Source: Desulfosporosinus acidiphilus SJ4
GTDB taxonomy: Bacteria; Bacillota; Desulfitobacteriia; Desulfitobacteriales; Desulfitobacteriaceae
Assembly: GCF_000255115.2 (NCBI RefSeq)
Contig: NC_018068.1
Location: 4,683,977 to 4,747,976 of the forward strand
Direction: 5' to 3'
Length of the DNA: 64,000 bases
Both the position numbers and the translations under genes were made by a program. Positions 26,195-35,887 of the stretch are shown here, in pieces. A model generated the notes under the pieces. That model was not told where the DNA came from. It saw only the letters and a list, made by a program, of their open reading frames with translations, and did no database searches. The first letter of the stretch is position 1. Each line of letters begins with the position of its first letter.

Positions 26195-28015
26195 TTACTT
26201 CGCTGCCAGATCTTTAAGGATTTCTTTATGACGAGCTTTTTGTATCTCAAGAGTTTGCTTGTCTCTGATGAGAGCAGTCCATTTTACAAAGGCATCTGCT
26301 ACGATGATCAGAGCTAAAATCGCCATAATGACGGAAAGAATAACATTTAAGGTCATGTGTTGAGGTAAATAAACCTTTGTGACATTAAAGTAGGAGGCAT
26401 CTAAGGTGGTCACGAAGAGAAAGACGAAAGGAATAAAGGTGGTAAGGGCATAGGAGATTCGACCGGTGCTCTTTAAAATGATTGAAGTACCCACCACCAT
26501 GGCCAATGAAGCAAGCAATTGGTTCGAAACTCCAAAGAGCGGCCAAACCGTGGAGATATTCCCTCCATACAAGAGATAACCCCAAGCGAAAGAGACGAGA
26601 GCTGCACTGATCACTGCACCCGGCCACCAGTTAATCTTTTTGAAAGGTTTAATTACAACTCCGATCATGTCCTGAACAACATAGCGGGCTGCCCTGGTTC
26701 CGGCATCAACAGCAGTGAGGATAAATACGGCTTCAAACATAATAGCAAATTGATACCAGTAAGCAACTAAATGACTGAGTCCGGGTATGCTGCTAAAAAC
26801 ATAAGACATTCCAACGGCTAAAGAAACTGAACCGCCGGGACGGCCTGCCACATTCAGCCCAATAAGCTTCGATAGCATAGGGAGCTTGTCGACATGCATG
26901 CCAAGGTGAGCAAAAACTGCCGGTGTGGTGTTGATGGCGAAATAATCACCCACCGGGAGTACGGAAGCCGCAATCATTGCCATGATGGCAACAAAGGATT
27001 CCATAAGCATTGCACCAAAGCCAACGATCTTAATATCTTTTTCATTTTCCAGCATTTTGGGCGTCGTACCAGCCGCAATTAAACTGTGGAAACCGGACAT
27101 TGCCCCACAGGCAATTGTGATAAATACAAAGGGCCAGACTTTACCGGCAATAATGGGGCCGCCGCCGTTGATAAACTTGGTTACCGGCGGCATCTGCAAT
27201 ACCGGATTTACAAAGATAATCCCCAGAGCCAAGGCACCGATTGTACCAATTTTAAGATAAGAACTCAAATAGTCACGCGGCGCCAAGAGGAGCCAAACGG
27301 GAAGTGCTGCGGCAATAAAGGCATAAACAGGAAGAGCAATTTCTATGGCATGAACACTGTAATTGAAGAAAGGAGCTAAAGCTGAGCTCTTGATTGTGGG
27401 TCCTAAAGCCACGGCCAAGAGAATAAGAGCGACCCCGATTATGGAGGCCTCGCCTAATTTACCCGGACGCAGGAAACGCATATAAATACCTATAAAGATT
27501 GCGATGGGAATCGTCATGGCGACTGTAAAGGCTCCCCAGGGGTTGGTATTCAAGGAACTGACAATAACAATTGACAAACCTGCCATAGTGATAATCAGAA
27601 TGAATAAGACCGCTAATGATGCTGCTGCTCCTGTGACAGGCCCTATTTCTTTTTTAGCAATCTGAGCCAGGGATTTGCCGTCGTGGCGTACGGAAGCAAA
27701 CAGCACCACCATATCATGGACTGCTCCTCCCAGAACTCCTCCAATAAGAATCCACAAGGTACCGGGAAGATAACCGAATTGAGCTGCTAAAACCGGTCCA
27801 ACCAAAGGCCCGGCGGCAGCGATCGCGGCGAAATGATGTCCAAAAGTTACCCAACGGTTGGTGGGGACAAAATCATGTCCATCTTCCAGACGTTTAGCCG
27901 GTGTAATTATGCGCGGATCAACCGCCAACACTTTTGTAGCCATAAACGTTCCATAGAGGCGGTAGCCAATCAGTAATACACAGACGGCAGCAATAACTAA
28001 ATAGATCGCATGCAT
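26195..28015 (-). CDS. cstA: CstA-family carbon-starvation transporter (peptide/pyruvate)
   Basis: 606 residues with about 16 membrane helices. CstA hallmarks are present: an N-terminal region with RIITPAKRLEDGHDFVPTNRWVTFGHHFAAIAAAGPLVGPVLAAQFGYLPG and conserved HDMVVLFASVRHDGKSL. In E. coli CstA and BtsT import pyruvate or peptides, and BtsT is controlled by the BtsS/BtsR pair. Here a LytS/LytTR pair lies immediately upstream, so pyruvate or a similar carboxylate is the likely substrate (inference). RBS AAAGGTAGG. A candidate -10 TATAAT lies near 28073 with a weak -35, fitting activator control. Confidence 0.9.
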   Translation of the reverse strand: MHAIYLVIAAVCVLLIGYRLYGTFMATKVLAVDPRIITPAKRLEDGHDFVPTNRWVTFGHHFAAIAAAGPLVGPVLAAQFGYLPGTLWILIGGVLGGAVHDMVVLFASVRHDGKSLAQIAKKEIGPVTGAAASLAVLFILIITMAGLSIVIVSSLNTNPWGAFTVAMTIPIAIFIGIYMRFLRPGKLGEASIIGVALILLAVALGPTIKSSALAPFFNYSVHAIEIALPVYAFIAAALPVWLLLAPRDYLSSYLKIGTIGALALGIIFVNPVLQMPPVTKFINGGGPIIAGKVWPFVFITIACGAMSGFHSLIAAGTTPKMLENEKDIKIVGFGAMLMESFVAIMAMIAASVLPVGDYFAINTTPAVFAHLGMHVDKLPMLSKLIGLNVAGRPGGSVSLAVGMSYVFSSIPGLSHLVAYWYQFAIMFEAVFILTAVDAGTRAARYVVQDMIGVVIKPFKKINWWPGAVISAALVSFAWGYLLYGGNISTVWPLFGVSNQLLASLAMVVGTSIILKSTGRISYALTTFIPFVFLFVTTLDASYFNVTKVYLPQHMTLNVILSVIMAILALIIVADAFVKWTALIRDKQTLEIQKARHKEILKDLAAK

Positions 28016-28142
28016 AGTTAATCCTACCTTTCTTAAGTTTTTAACGTAACGTAAAACAAATTAAGCATTATACAGCGGCCACTGCATGTTCATCATATCA
28101 GACACGTTTAAAAAAGTGGGAAATCTTTGTACAAGACGCAGA

Positions 28143-28167
28143 AAAACGCGCCTAAGGGGCGCGTTTT
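28143..28167 (-). terminator. Terminator between LytTR regulator and cstA
   Basis: 10-bp stem AAAACGCGCC / GGCGCGTTTT (28143-28152, 28158-28167) with TTTC continuing on both sides. It ends the lytS-lytTR transcript, so cstA needs its own promoter. Confidence 0.75.
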
Positions 28168-28216
28168 CTTTGTTAAAATTCAAAATCTCCGGTTCACAGA
28201 CTATAGGGTGTATTTT

Positions 28217-28984
28217 TTAAAATTTTAGCGCGGAACGCACAGATTTCACATAGGTTCGACTTACCGGCACTTGTGACTTTTGAGGGTCAGACATGATCAA
28301 GTTGTAAGTCCCATTAAACCAAGGCACAATTTCTCGAACCATATCCTTGTTCACCAAATAACTCTTATGCGTCTGCAGTAAACCCAACTTAGTTTCCAGT
28401 TCACTCAAACTATAACTGGTTTTATAAGAAGCCGTATCTGTCTTCACTAAAACGCGGCGATCCTCCGCCCAGGCATAAATAATCTTCTCCGCTTCCAAAA
28501 GTATAATCCGTTCATTCTCTTCTACCGGAAGTTTTGCTTGATTCGAAGGATTCTCCAGAAGATTTAAAATTCGATCAAGTTTATCCTTTTTCAGCTTCTC
28601 GGAATCCCCGGTCCTCTCCAAGAGCCCGCGCAAGCGCTCGAGTGTATTTTGCAAGCGCTCAGCGCTGAAGGGCTTAAGGATGTAATCAATGGCACTGACC
28701 TCAAAGGCTTCCAGGGCATGCTCGTCAAAAGCTGTGGCAAAGACAAACAGAGGAGCACTATTCGATGGCATCGCAGCAAACAGTTCGCGCGCCACAACCA
28801 AACCCGATAAATCCGGCATCTGAATATCCAAAAAAACAACATCGGGACGCATTTGGGGAATCAGCTGCAATGCTTCGCTCCCGTTTCGAGCCATCCCCAC
28901 GACCGAGACATCGGCCGCTTGTTCCAGCAGATACTTCAGTTCGTCCCGTGATAGAGCCTCGTCATCAACAATAAACGCCCGCAT
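28217..28984 (-). CDS. LytTR-family response regulator
   Basis: 255 residues. The receiver (about 1-120) has VDDE, phosphoacceptor Asp in VVFLDIQMPD, Thr in FATAFD and Lys in LKPFS. The LytTR DNA-binding domain (about 155-250) shows EKIIYAWAEDRRVLVKT, LSELETKL, LLQTHKSYLVNKDMV and VPVSRTYVK. It is encoded 18 bases after the LytS-like kinase and next to cstA, the likely target. Similar to BtsR/YpdB in arrangement. Confidence 0.9.
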   Translation of the reverse strand: MRAFIVDDEALSRDELKYLLEQAADVSVVGMARNGSEALQLIPQMRPDVVFLDIQMPDLSGLVVARELFAAMPSNSAPLFVFATAFDEHALEAFEVSAIDYILKPFSAERLQNTLERLRGLLERTGDSEKLKKDKLDRILNLLENPSNQAKLPVEENERIILLEAEKIIYAWAEDRRVLVKTDTASYKTSYSLSELETKLGLLQTHKSYLVNKDMVREIVPWFNGTYNLIMSDPQKSQVPVSRTYVKSVRSALKF

Positions 28985-29002
28985 TATCTTTCACCTCACC
29001 TT

Positions 29003-30679
29003 TCAGCCGGGAATACTAAACATAACCCGTGTTCCCATACCGTGCTCACTTTCTATGAGAAGGCCGGAACCGTAAAGATATTTCAGGCGGTCATTCACAT
29101 TGCTAAGCCCCACTCCCAGTCCCTGACTGGAATTGCCCTTTTGGTGATAGATTTTTTCCAGCCTCTCCGCTTCAATGCCCACCCCATCGTCACTTATGAC
29201 AACCTGTAAGGTATTGTCTTCAACCCGGCAGCTAATATCGACGGTACCGCCATCAATTTTCGGGTAAATGCCATGTTTGATCGCATTTTCAACCAACGGT
29301 TGTAACGTTAAGGCCGGCAGCTGCCAATCTTCCGCTTCGGATTGGATGTTTTCAACCACTCTCAGACTATCCCCAAAACGTGCCTGTTCAATGCTTAGAT
29401 AAGCCCGAATATGCTCAAGTTCTTGCCTTAGGGTTACAAACTTATCTCCGCCTTGAATATTTTTCCGAAAAAATTCACCTAACTGAATAAGCAGCTTTCT
29501 TGCCTTTTCACCATCTGTCCGGATAAGGGCAACAATCGTGTTTAAGGCATTAAAAAGGAAGTGCGGGTTAATTTGAGCCTGCAGAGCCTTGAGCTCAGCC
29601 TTAGTAACTAACTTTGCCTGCTCCTCCAGAACGGCCAATTCCAACTGGGTTGAGAACAGACCTGCCAGTCCCTGAGCCAGCTGAATCTCAACGCTGCCAA
29701 TACCTCGCTCACGATCCTGATAGAGCTTTAAGGACCCGCTCACTGCACCGCGACTAAATAAAGGAACAATCACTGCTGAGCGCAAAGTACAGTTCTTATT
29801 CAGGCAGCCGATTTGCTCTTTGTCCAGGGCCAACTTCATTTCGCCGGAAACCAAGGCTTCCTTTGTAGCTTCAGTCATGATCGGAGTACCTGCCAAATGG
29901 TGAGAGCAGCCATTCCCCACATGAGCCAAAATGACGTCTTTATTCGTCAAGGCCACTGCCTCAACATCCACTCGCTCAAAAATGATCTGGGCAACTTGTT
30001 TGGCTGTATCAACATTTAATCCTTTGCTCAAAATTGGCAAGGTAATTTTAGCAATCTCCAAAGCCTTTTGGGCTTGTAAAGCCCCGGCTCTTTCCTCTTC
30101 TTCAAGAGAGTTGCGGGCTATGACAACAAAGATGGCGATTCCTACAGAATTCATAATGATCATGGGAAGGCCAATGGCTCTGACCAAATCCCAGGCAGCC
30201 GCGAAAGGGCGGGCCATAGCTAAGATAATCAACATTTGCAGGGTTTCCGTCACGACTCCTATGGCAAGCCCAAACTTCCAAGAAAATTCTTTAGGACTTC
30301 TGTTTCGACAGTACCAAACCGCCGTGCAGGCCTCCGCCACTGTGGCTACGCCGCAGGGAAACGCTGTAAACCCTCCAATTAAATAACGGTGGAGCCCTGC
30401 TATGATCCCCGCTCCAATTCCCACAACCGGTCCACCGATCAAAGCCCCTACCACAACCCCGACAACCCGGGAATTAGCCAAGGCTCCCTTGATGGAAACT
30501 CCGGTGTATGTACCCATGATGCCAATAGCACTAAAAATAGAAATTAAGAGAAGCTTCTCCCAGAGATCGTTTTTGAGACGCATGGCCTTCTTGAAAACCC
30601 GGGTTTTACTTAAAAGAAAGGAAATAGTAACGATGACACTTATATTTTGGGCCAATTTCAGAAAAAGCTGTAGAAGCAT
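29003..30679 (-). CDS. LytS-family sensor histidine kinase, 5TM plus GAF
   Basis: 558 residues, GAGGTGG 7 bases before ATG. The N-terminus is a 5TM-5TMR_LYT sensor (about 1-185) with GVSIKGALANSRVVGVVVGALIGGPVVG. A GAF domain follows (about 210-345), then His_kinase with the phosphoacceptor in QAQINPHFLFNALNT (about residue 372) and an HATPase with LQPLVENAIKHG. BtsS of E. coli, which binds pyruvate, has this layout. It is partnered with the LytTR regulator downstream. Confidence 0.9.
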   Translation of the reverse strand: MLLQLFLKLAQNISVIVTISFLLSKTRVFKKAMRLKNDLWEKLLLISIFSAIGIMGTYTGVSIKGALANSRVVGVVVGALIGGPVVGIGAGIIAGLHRYLIGGFTAFPCGVATVAEACTAVWYCRNRSPKEFSWKFGLAIGVVTETLQMLIILAMARPFAAAWDLVRAIGLPMIIMNSVGIAIFVVIARNSLEEEERAGALQAQKALEIAKITLPILSKGLNVDTAKQVAQIIFERVDVEAVALTNKDVILAHVGNGCSHHLAGTPIMTEATKEALVSGEMKLALDKEQIGCLNKNCTLRSAVIVPLFSRGAVSGSLKLYQDRERGIGSVEIQLAQGLAGLFSTQLELAVLEEQAKLVTKAELKALQAQINPHFLFNALNTIVALIRTDGEKARKLLIQLGEFFRKNIQGGDKFVTLRQELEHIRAYLSIEQARFGDSLRVVENIQSEAEDWQLPALTLQPLVENAIKHGIYPKIDGGTVDISCRVEDNTLQVVISDDGVGIEAERLEKIYHQKGNSSQGLGVGLSNVNDRLKYLYGSGLLIESEHGMGTRVMFSIPG

Positions 30680-30892
30680 TCAATTTCCACCTCAGCAAAA
30701 CTAGCAACGAACTTTTTAACCTGCAAAGTTCCGTATATGTAACTACATCTTGTCAACTCTGAATATAAGTATAGATCAACTTTTCCCTAGTGTCTAATGA
30801 ATCCGGCTGCCAACCCTTATGAATAGATTCCTACGGCGAACAGGTTATATCTCGTCGGTTGGGGGCTTCTGCTTCGCTCGAGGGATGCACAA

Positions 30893-32263
30893 TTACCGAG
30901 GGTATATGCCATTAAAATTATGGTCAGGATTGGTCTTCTTGATTTTTTCCTTAAACTTAAAAAAGAAGGAAAGAAAATATACCATTGGGAAGCTATACAA
31001 GTAAAATGCATAGGGAATAAAACCGTATAGGCTGACACCCAGCGTTGTAGTACAAAGCAGAGCCGCTACGTTCCAGGGAATCAGCGCAGATGTAAGTATA
31101 CAGGAATTTTCAATATCTAAGGCAAACCGGTAGTTTTCTTGCAAATAGCAATCCTTCATTATTTGGTTCGTCATGACTACGGCTATGGACTGTGAGCATC
31201 CCAAAGCAGCCGTCAGTGTACTTAACATCGCTGTAATTCCATAGAGCAGGGGCCCGGTTGGTTTTTTACTATGAAGGACATTTTTAATACCGTCGAAGGC
31301 ATTTATCCCTTCAAGAATCCCTGCAAGGCAGCAAGCTATAAAGACTATGACACAGGCTTTGACCATGGATATTACTCCGCCTCCTGCGAGGATATTCTGC
31401 AGGAAGCTATGAGAATTGAGCTTGAAACCAAATAGTATATCCTTCATCACTTCCAGGGGGGGATAACCTTGGACTATTACAGCAATGACGAAGGCGGCAA
31501 ATACGCTTAAAAACATAGAGTACTTGATACTTATCTTACGAAAGGAGAGCACCAGTATTACGACGATCGGAATAAGTACCAAGTATTCGATTTTAAACGT
31601 TCTCAGAATTTCCTGAGGCAAATTGTTATTCCCAACTTTTAAGGGGTTTAATCTCGACAATTCATAATAAAAACCTAAAGACAAGATAAAAGGAGCAAGC
31701 GAAGAATAAAGCATATTTCTTATATTTTGGAAAAGATTTGTATCCGTCAGGTTCGCTACCAAAGCCGCACTGGAGGACATGGGAGAGCATCTGTCGCCGA
31801 AATAAACACCGGCAATAATTGCTCCCGCCGCGATATTTAAGTTAACATCTCCGCCTCTTGCTATAATAATCAGCGGCAGGCCCACAACGCTGGCAGTTCC
31901 CGTGGCGGAACCTAGCAAAAATGAAACAGCACAACAAATTATGAATGTCAGCAGGATAAAGGTATTGGGTTGAATAAAGTGAAGGCTATAATATACGATT
32001 CCGGGAATTGTTCCTGAGACCATCCAGGCACCTGTCACAGCGCCGATAAGGAGAAGTATTTCAACAACAACGAATGATTTTCTTCCTCCCAGGATAGACA
32101 TCTCAAAAATACTCTTGATGCTATAACCTTTAGTTAGGCTAATTATTACAAAGAGCAGCCAACAAGCCATTAACAAGATACCCACCGATATGTTTTGGGA
32201 AACACCCAGAATAATGATGATTGCAGAAGCAATAATGCCGAGATTAATACCCGTATATATCAT
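30893..32263 (-). CDS. NhaC-family Na+/H+ (or organic acid) antiporter
   Basis: 456 residues, about 11 membrane helices. Family segments include GALTGAWMVSGTIP-like VTGAWMVSGTIPGIVYY, SFLLGSATGTASVVGLPLI and GDRCSPMSSSAALVANLT. NhaC members exchange Na+ for protons; MleN of Bacillus swaps malate for lactate. The divergent LysR regulator gene 121 bases away suggests control by a small metabolite. The start codon follows GAAAGG with almost no spacing, so the true start could lie slightly further in. Confidence 0.85.
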   Translation of the reverse strand: MIYTGINLGIIASAIIIILGVSQNISVGILLMACWLLFVIISLTKGYSIKSIFEMSILGGRKSFVVVEILLLIGAVTGAWMVSGTIPGIVYYSLHFIQPNTFILLTFIICCAVSFLLGSATGTASVVGLPLIIIARGGDVNLNIAAGAIIAGVYFGDRCSPMSSSAALVANLTDTNLFQNIRNMLYSSLAPFILSLGFYYELSRLNPLKVGNNNLPQEILRTFKIEYLVLIPIVVILVLSFRKISIKYSMFLSVFAAFVIAVIVQGYPPLEVMKDILFGFKLNSHSFLQNILAGGGVISMVKACVIVFIACCLAGILEGINAFDGIKNVLHSKKPTGPLLYGITAMLSTLTAALGCSQSIAVVMTNQIMKDCYLQENYRFALDIENSCILTSALIPWNVAALLCTTTLGVSLYGFIPYAFYLYSFPMVYFLSFFFKFKEKIKKTNPDHNFNGIYPR

Positions 32264-32384
32264 CCTTTCGAAAGTTAAGACTCTTAATAATTTCCGAGTT
32301 TTATTATAATAAGGTATGATATATATGAGAAATATCTAAAATATATTATATTTATACTAATAACATATAAATTAGGGTGATGAT

Positions 32385-33251
32385 ATGGATATACGACAAC
32401 TATCCTATTTTTTAGCTATTGCAGAAGAGGGAAATATTACAAGAGCTTCAGAAAGGCTGCACATAGCCCAACCTCCTTTGAGCCAACAGCTCAAACTTCT
32501 GGAGGAGGAATTCGGGGTCGTTCTGGCAGAACGCAGCACGCGCAAAATACAGATCACGGACGCAGGGCGGCTTCTCCAGAAAAGGGCAAAACAAATATTA
32601 GAACTAACGGAGAAAACCGCTAAAGAACTAAAGGATTTAAAAGAGGGGCTTCAAGGGACGCTTGCCATTGGAACTATATCCTCAGCCGGAGAAATGCTCT
32701 TGCCTTTAAAGATACAATGCTTTCATAAAAACTACCCAAATGTTGATTTTTATATTAGAGAGAGCGGTACATTTGAGATTCTTGAATTGATCAAGAGCGG
32801 CATTGTCGAGATAGGACTTATTAGGACGCCCTTCAATCAGGATATTTTTGAAGCTATACACCTGTCCAAAGAACCCATGGTAGCCGGTGCTCTTAAAGAG
32901 GTTTTCTGGGACAACCATAGTGGAATTCTGGAACTAACGGAACTTGAAGGCAAACCCTTGCTTATGCACAACAGGTATACCGGCAACATTAAAGAGGCCT
33001 GCCGCAAGGCAGGCTTTGAACCAAACATAATATGTAGAATTGATGATACCCGGTTTATGCTTAACTGGGCGAATACCGGCATGGGGATTGTTATTATACC
33101 CAGGGACATGATTGGACTGGTACCCGATGCGAAACTTCTGTACAGGGAGATCAAGGAAGAGTCATTGGCAACTAGAATCGTAATAATATGGATGAAGAAT
33201 CGTTACCTATCGGCTCCTGCCAGACATTTTCTTGAGTTATTTAAATCGTGA
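32385..33251 (+). CDS. LysR-type transcriptional regulator
   Basis: 288 residues, ATG with GGGTGATGAT upstream. The N-terminal winged HTH (MDIRQLSYFLAIAEEGNITRASERLHIAQPPLSQQLKLLEEE) is classical, followed by a LysR substrate-binding domain. It is divergent from the NhaC antiporter gene over an AT-rich 121-base gap, which is the usual place for a LysR operator. Effector unknown. Confidence 0.92.
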   Translation: MDIRQLSYFLAIAEEGNITRASERLHIAQPPLSQQLKLLEEEFGVVLAERSTRKIQITDAGRLLQKRAKQILELTEKTAKELKDLKEGLQGTLAIGTISSAGEMLLPLKIQCFHKNYPNVDFYIRESGTFEILELIKSGIVEIGLIRTPFNQDIFEAIHLSKEPMVAGALKEVFWDNHSGILELTELEGKPLLMHNRYTGNIKEACRKAGFEPNIICRIDDTRFMLNWANTGMGIVIIPRDMIGLVPDAKLLYREIKEESLATRIVIIWMKNRYLSAPARHFLELFKS

Positions 33252-33305
33252 ATTCCTTCAACCATGTTGAACCTCGCGACATAATAATTCGGAACTCAAA
33301 AATTA

Positions 33306-34817
33306 TCACATGAGTCGCTGGACCTTTTTCCTTTTCTTTTCTTCATACATGAGGTTATCCGCTTCTGCTATCAAATCATCAGCACTTGTATTATCTTTGG
33401 ATAATAGATGTACAGTACCTATGCTCAGGCTCATATTGTAGGGTTTCTCAAACTCAATTTTTTTACGTTCTATGGAGTTATTAATTCTCTTGACAATTAT
33501 TCGAGACTTCTCTTCATCACAGTTATTAAAGATAAGAATTAGCTCATCTCCTCCATATCTGAAAGCAAAATCGCCTTTACGTAAATTTGACGTAATAGCC
33601 TCTGCAATGGCAATTATGTACCAATCCCCTTCTTCATGACCAAAGGTATCATTTACATATTTAAGACCATCAATATCACAAAACGAAACCGCCAGGTCGG
33701 TGTTTTCTGCTTTAGCTCTTTCAATTGCATTATCCAAAATGATCTTACCGGAACGCCGATTCAATAGTCCGGTTAATTCATCTGTCGATGCGTACTTTTT
33801 AAGAATTTCCTCCGCATTTTTCCGCCTGGAAATATCCATCATACTGAGAATCATAGCGGGATTATTCTCGTAATGAAAAGTGCTGGCGGAAACTAATACC
33901 GCCTTTACTGAATCCTCTGTTTTAAAAACAGCTTCCTCATCGGCGAAAGCGATGCCCTCAACCATTTTTTCAACCAAGTTACTGTCATTTTCTAAGTTTT
34001 CCTCCAAATACTTTAAGAGTGAGTCCGATTCATTACTTTCAAATGAAGTCCCGGTAAATTGTTCAGCAAGACTGTTCATCCGCAAAACTTTAAGGTCAGG
34101 CAAGCGCATTAAAAAAAGTGCCGCAGGTGCCAGTTCAAATAGTTTTTCAATATTTTCATTATTATCACTGATACTATTAAATGAATCGTCAATAATACGT
34201 TCCGCCGGCCTAAAGATGAACCGGACTTCCAACATCAGAACGATAAAGGTGAGCAGCATCAAAGCAACTCCTGTAGTTCGGATGACAGAAATCTTGTTAT
34301 TAGCTTCTGTCGTATACTGAAAAACTATGGCATCCATTACCTTGAGGAATGATTCTTCATTAGCTTGGATTGTTGCAAGATTATTGTCAGAGAGCGGTTC
34401 CTTTGTATTCCCGCCCACAATAATGTCTTGGGCGGCAGTTAAGATCTTCTGATAATATGGATCTAACTTTGCATAGAGTGATATGATTGCAGCGCTATTC
34501 TGACCCGAAAGTCCGGTGACTTGATCTCCATATAATAGTTTGTCGCGAGAAGATTCCCATTCGTCTACCGATTCCTTAAGCTCCTCGAGGTAATGAGTTC
34601 TATCGGAAGCATTATGGTCCAGTTCATACCCCAAAGCACACTTTGTAATACGCTGGCTTAACATCCTCTGTCTTCCGGCAATATTAATAACCATAGAATA
34701 TCCCGATTCCTGCTGGATAGTGTATTGAATAACACACTGGCCCAGCAATACTAAAAAGGCAATGAGGGAAAGGCCAATAATATATCGTTTCCGCAAGACT
34801 TTTCCAATCTCAGTCAT
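33306..34817 (-). CDS. PilJ-type sensor diguanylate cyclase
   Basis: 503 residues, GAGGAG 5 bases before ATG. TM helix, then a PilJ/NarX-like extracellular four-helix domain with NIAGRQRMLSQRI (about 42-175), a second TM (about 180-200), a PAS-like region (about 225-335) and a GGDEF domain (about 340-500). The active-site loop reads GGDEL instead of GGDEF. An RxxD inhibitory site (RKGD) lies five residues before it. Cyclase activity is likely but the Phe-to-Leu change leaves doubt. The PilJ domain points to sensing of an outside ligand. Confidence 0.85.
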   Translation of the reverse strand: MTEIGKVLRKRYIIGLSLIAFLVLLGQCVIQYTIQQESGYSMVINIAGRQRMLSQRITKCALGYELDHNASDRTHYLEELKESVDEWESSRDKLLYGDQVTGLSGQNSAAIISLYAKLDPYYQKILTAAQDIIVGGNTKEPLSDNNLATIQANEESFLKVMDAIVFQYTTEANNKISVIRTTGVALMLLTFIVLMLEVRFIFRPAERIIDDSFNSISDNNENIEKLFELAPAALFLMRLPDLKVLRMNSLAEQFTGTSFESNESDSLLKYLEENLENDSNLVEKMVEGIAFADEEAVFKTEDSVKAVLVSASTFHYENNPAMILSMMDISRRKNAEEILKKYASTDELTGLLNRRSGKIILDNAIERAKAENTDLAVSFCDIDGLKYVNDTFGHEEGDWYIIAIAEAITSNLRKGDFAFRYGGDELILIFNNCDEEKSRIIVKRINNSIERKKIEFEKPYNMSLSIGTVHLLSKDNTSADDLIAEADNLMYEEKKRKKVQRLM

Positions 34818-35140
34818 AGGAACTCCTCAATCTACTCCGAAAAGTTATTATTGTAATTTGTATTAAATTTGATTACAATACAGGAAGAAAATACTAAATA
34901 CTAGCATACTAACAACAAAATATTATCTAGGGCAAATTGTTCGAAAGAACAAGACGCAAAGCTATAGGGTCTAACTTCCCATGGAATATGACAGCCTGGC
35001 TGCAAACTATTAAATGTGAGCAGCTATTTTGTTGCTTTCTTTTTGTTTGCGTGAAATTGTTTGCCTCGAGATGGCATACCTTAATATCGGTTGATTTATC
35101 AAAATCTTTAAACAAATTATTGAAAGAGAGATGGATTGGC
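34818..35140. other. Intergenic region before Spo0F-like receiver
   Basis: About 320 bases between the divergent diguanylate cyclase and receiver genes. The receiver frame stays open upstream but shows no receiver-like sequence or ribosome site until 35141. AT-rich promoter-like stretches occur, but none could be assigned with confidence. Confidence 0.3.
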
Positions 35141-35521
35141 TTGAATCAAGGTTCTTTGCTAATTGTTGATGATAATCTGGGAATTCGCAGTCTCTTAAAA
35201 GCTCTTTTTTCTTCGAAAGGGTATGTTGTAAGCACTGCCACTACAGGGATTGAAGCATTATCATTGGCTAAAACCCAGTCACCAGATCTCATAATATCAG
35301 ATATTAAAATGCCAGGCATCAATGGATTAGAACTTCGGGAGAGATTACTTGGTTACAATCCCAACACTCGAATCATTTTAATATCAGCCTATGCAGATCA
35401 AAAAGAAATTAACGAGTTAATTCACAATGGCAATATCGATTTTGTAATGACTAAGCCCTTTGATTTAGAAAAGCTCGGTATTGTTGTAGATAACCTGTTA
35501 TCCGAAGAGCAGCTGCAGTGA
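35141..35521 (+). CDS. Single-domain receiver, Spo0F/CheY-like
   Basis: About 126 residues from a TTG at 35141. The frame is open from 34937, but the extra 68 residues do not look like protein and the receiver begins right here. Acidic pair in LLIVDDN, phosphoacceptor Asp in LIISDIKMPG, Ser in LISAYAD and Lys in VMTKPFD. No output domain, so it acts in a phosphorelay or by binding. GAGAGATGG stands about 10 bases upstream. Convergent with comFB; a hairpin follows. Confidence 0.8.
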   Translation: MNQGSLLIVDDNLGIRSLLKALFSSKGYVVSTATTGIEALSLAKTQSPDLIISDIKMPGINGLELRERLLGYNPNTRIILISAYADQKEINELIHNGNIDFVMTKPFDLEKLGIVVDNLLSEEQLQ

Positions 35522-35529
35522 TATTCTTC

Positions 35530-35570
35530 AAGCCAAAGCCCTCATTTAACGAGCGCTTTGGCTTTGCTTT
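35530..35570 (+). terminator. Terminator of the receiver gene
   Basis: 10-bp stem AAGCCAAAGC / GCTTTGGCTT (35530-35539, 35555-35564) followed by TGCTTTTT. It overlaps the 3' end of the convergent comFB-like gene. Confidence 0.75.
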
Positions 35571-35887
35571 TTAACTTCCTCTGTCTCGGTTATAGGCTTG
35601 CTAAGTTCATGTGAAGGCTTTGCGCCAACTTGTTGCACTGCATGAGCAACAATTGACATAAGACGCACTTGTTCTGCGAGGTCTTCTGATTGTGATTTTA
35701 TAATTACTTCGCCAAGTGAAGTAACATAATACCGAGCTGGTAAACAATTTAAAGCAAGTGCCATAATATCTGCAAGACAGCGTTGACAAGTACAGACTAT
35801 AACATTATCACGAAGGTATTCTTCTAATGCTTGGTTAACTAAAATTTCCGAGTAGTTTTTAACCTGATGATCCGTAATTTGCAGCAC
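35546..35887 (-). CDS. ComFB-like late competence protein
   Basis: 113 residues, GTG start with AAAGGAG 8 bases upstream. Fits ComFB (PF10719): a helical N-terminus NYSEILVNQALEEYL, Cys cluster CTCQRCLADIMALALN, and LPARYYVTSLGEV. ComFB is encoded in the Bacillus competence operon but its role is unclear; in other bacteria relatives are linked to c-di-GMP. Here it stands beside a GGDEF protein and a receiver rather than comFA/comFC. Confidence 0.8.
   Translation of the reverse strand: MLQITDHQVKNYSEILVNQALEEYLRDNVIVCTCQRCLADIMALALNCLPARYYVTSLGEVIIKSQSEDLAEQVRLMSIVAHAVQQVGAKPSHELSKPITETEEVKKQSQSAR

Noticed and set aside
28016-28060. LytTR operator before cstA
   Set aside because: ACGTTACGTTAA resembles half a consensus but lies downstream of the likely -10 and has no proper second repeat.
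34937-35140. 68-residue N-terminal extension of the orphan receiver
   Set aside because: Sequence is unlike protein families, no ribosome site, and the receiver starts cleanly at 35141.
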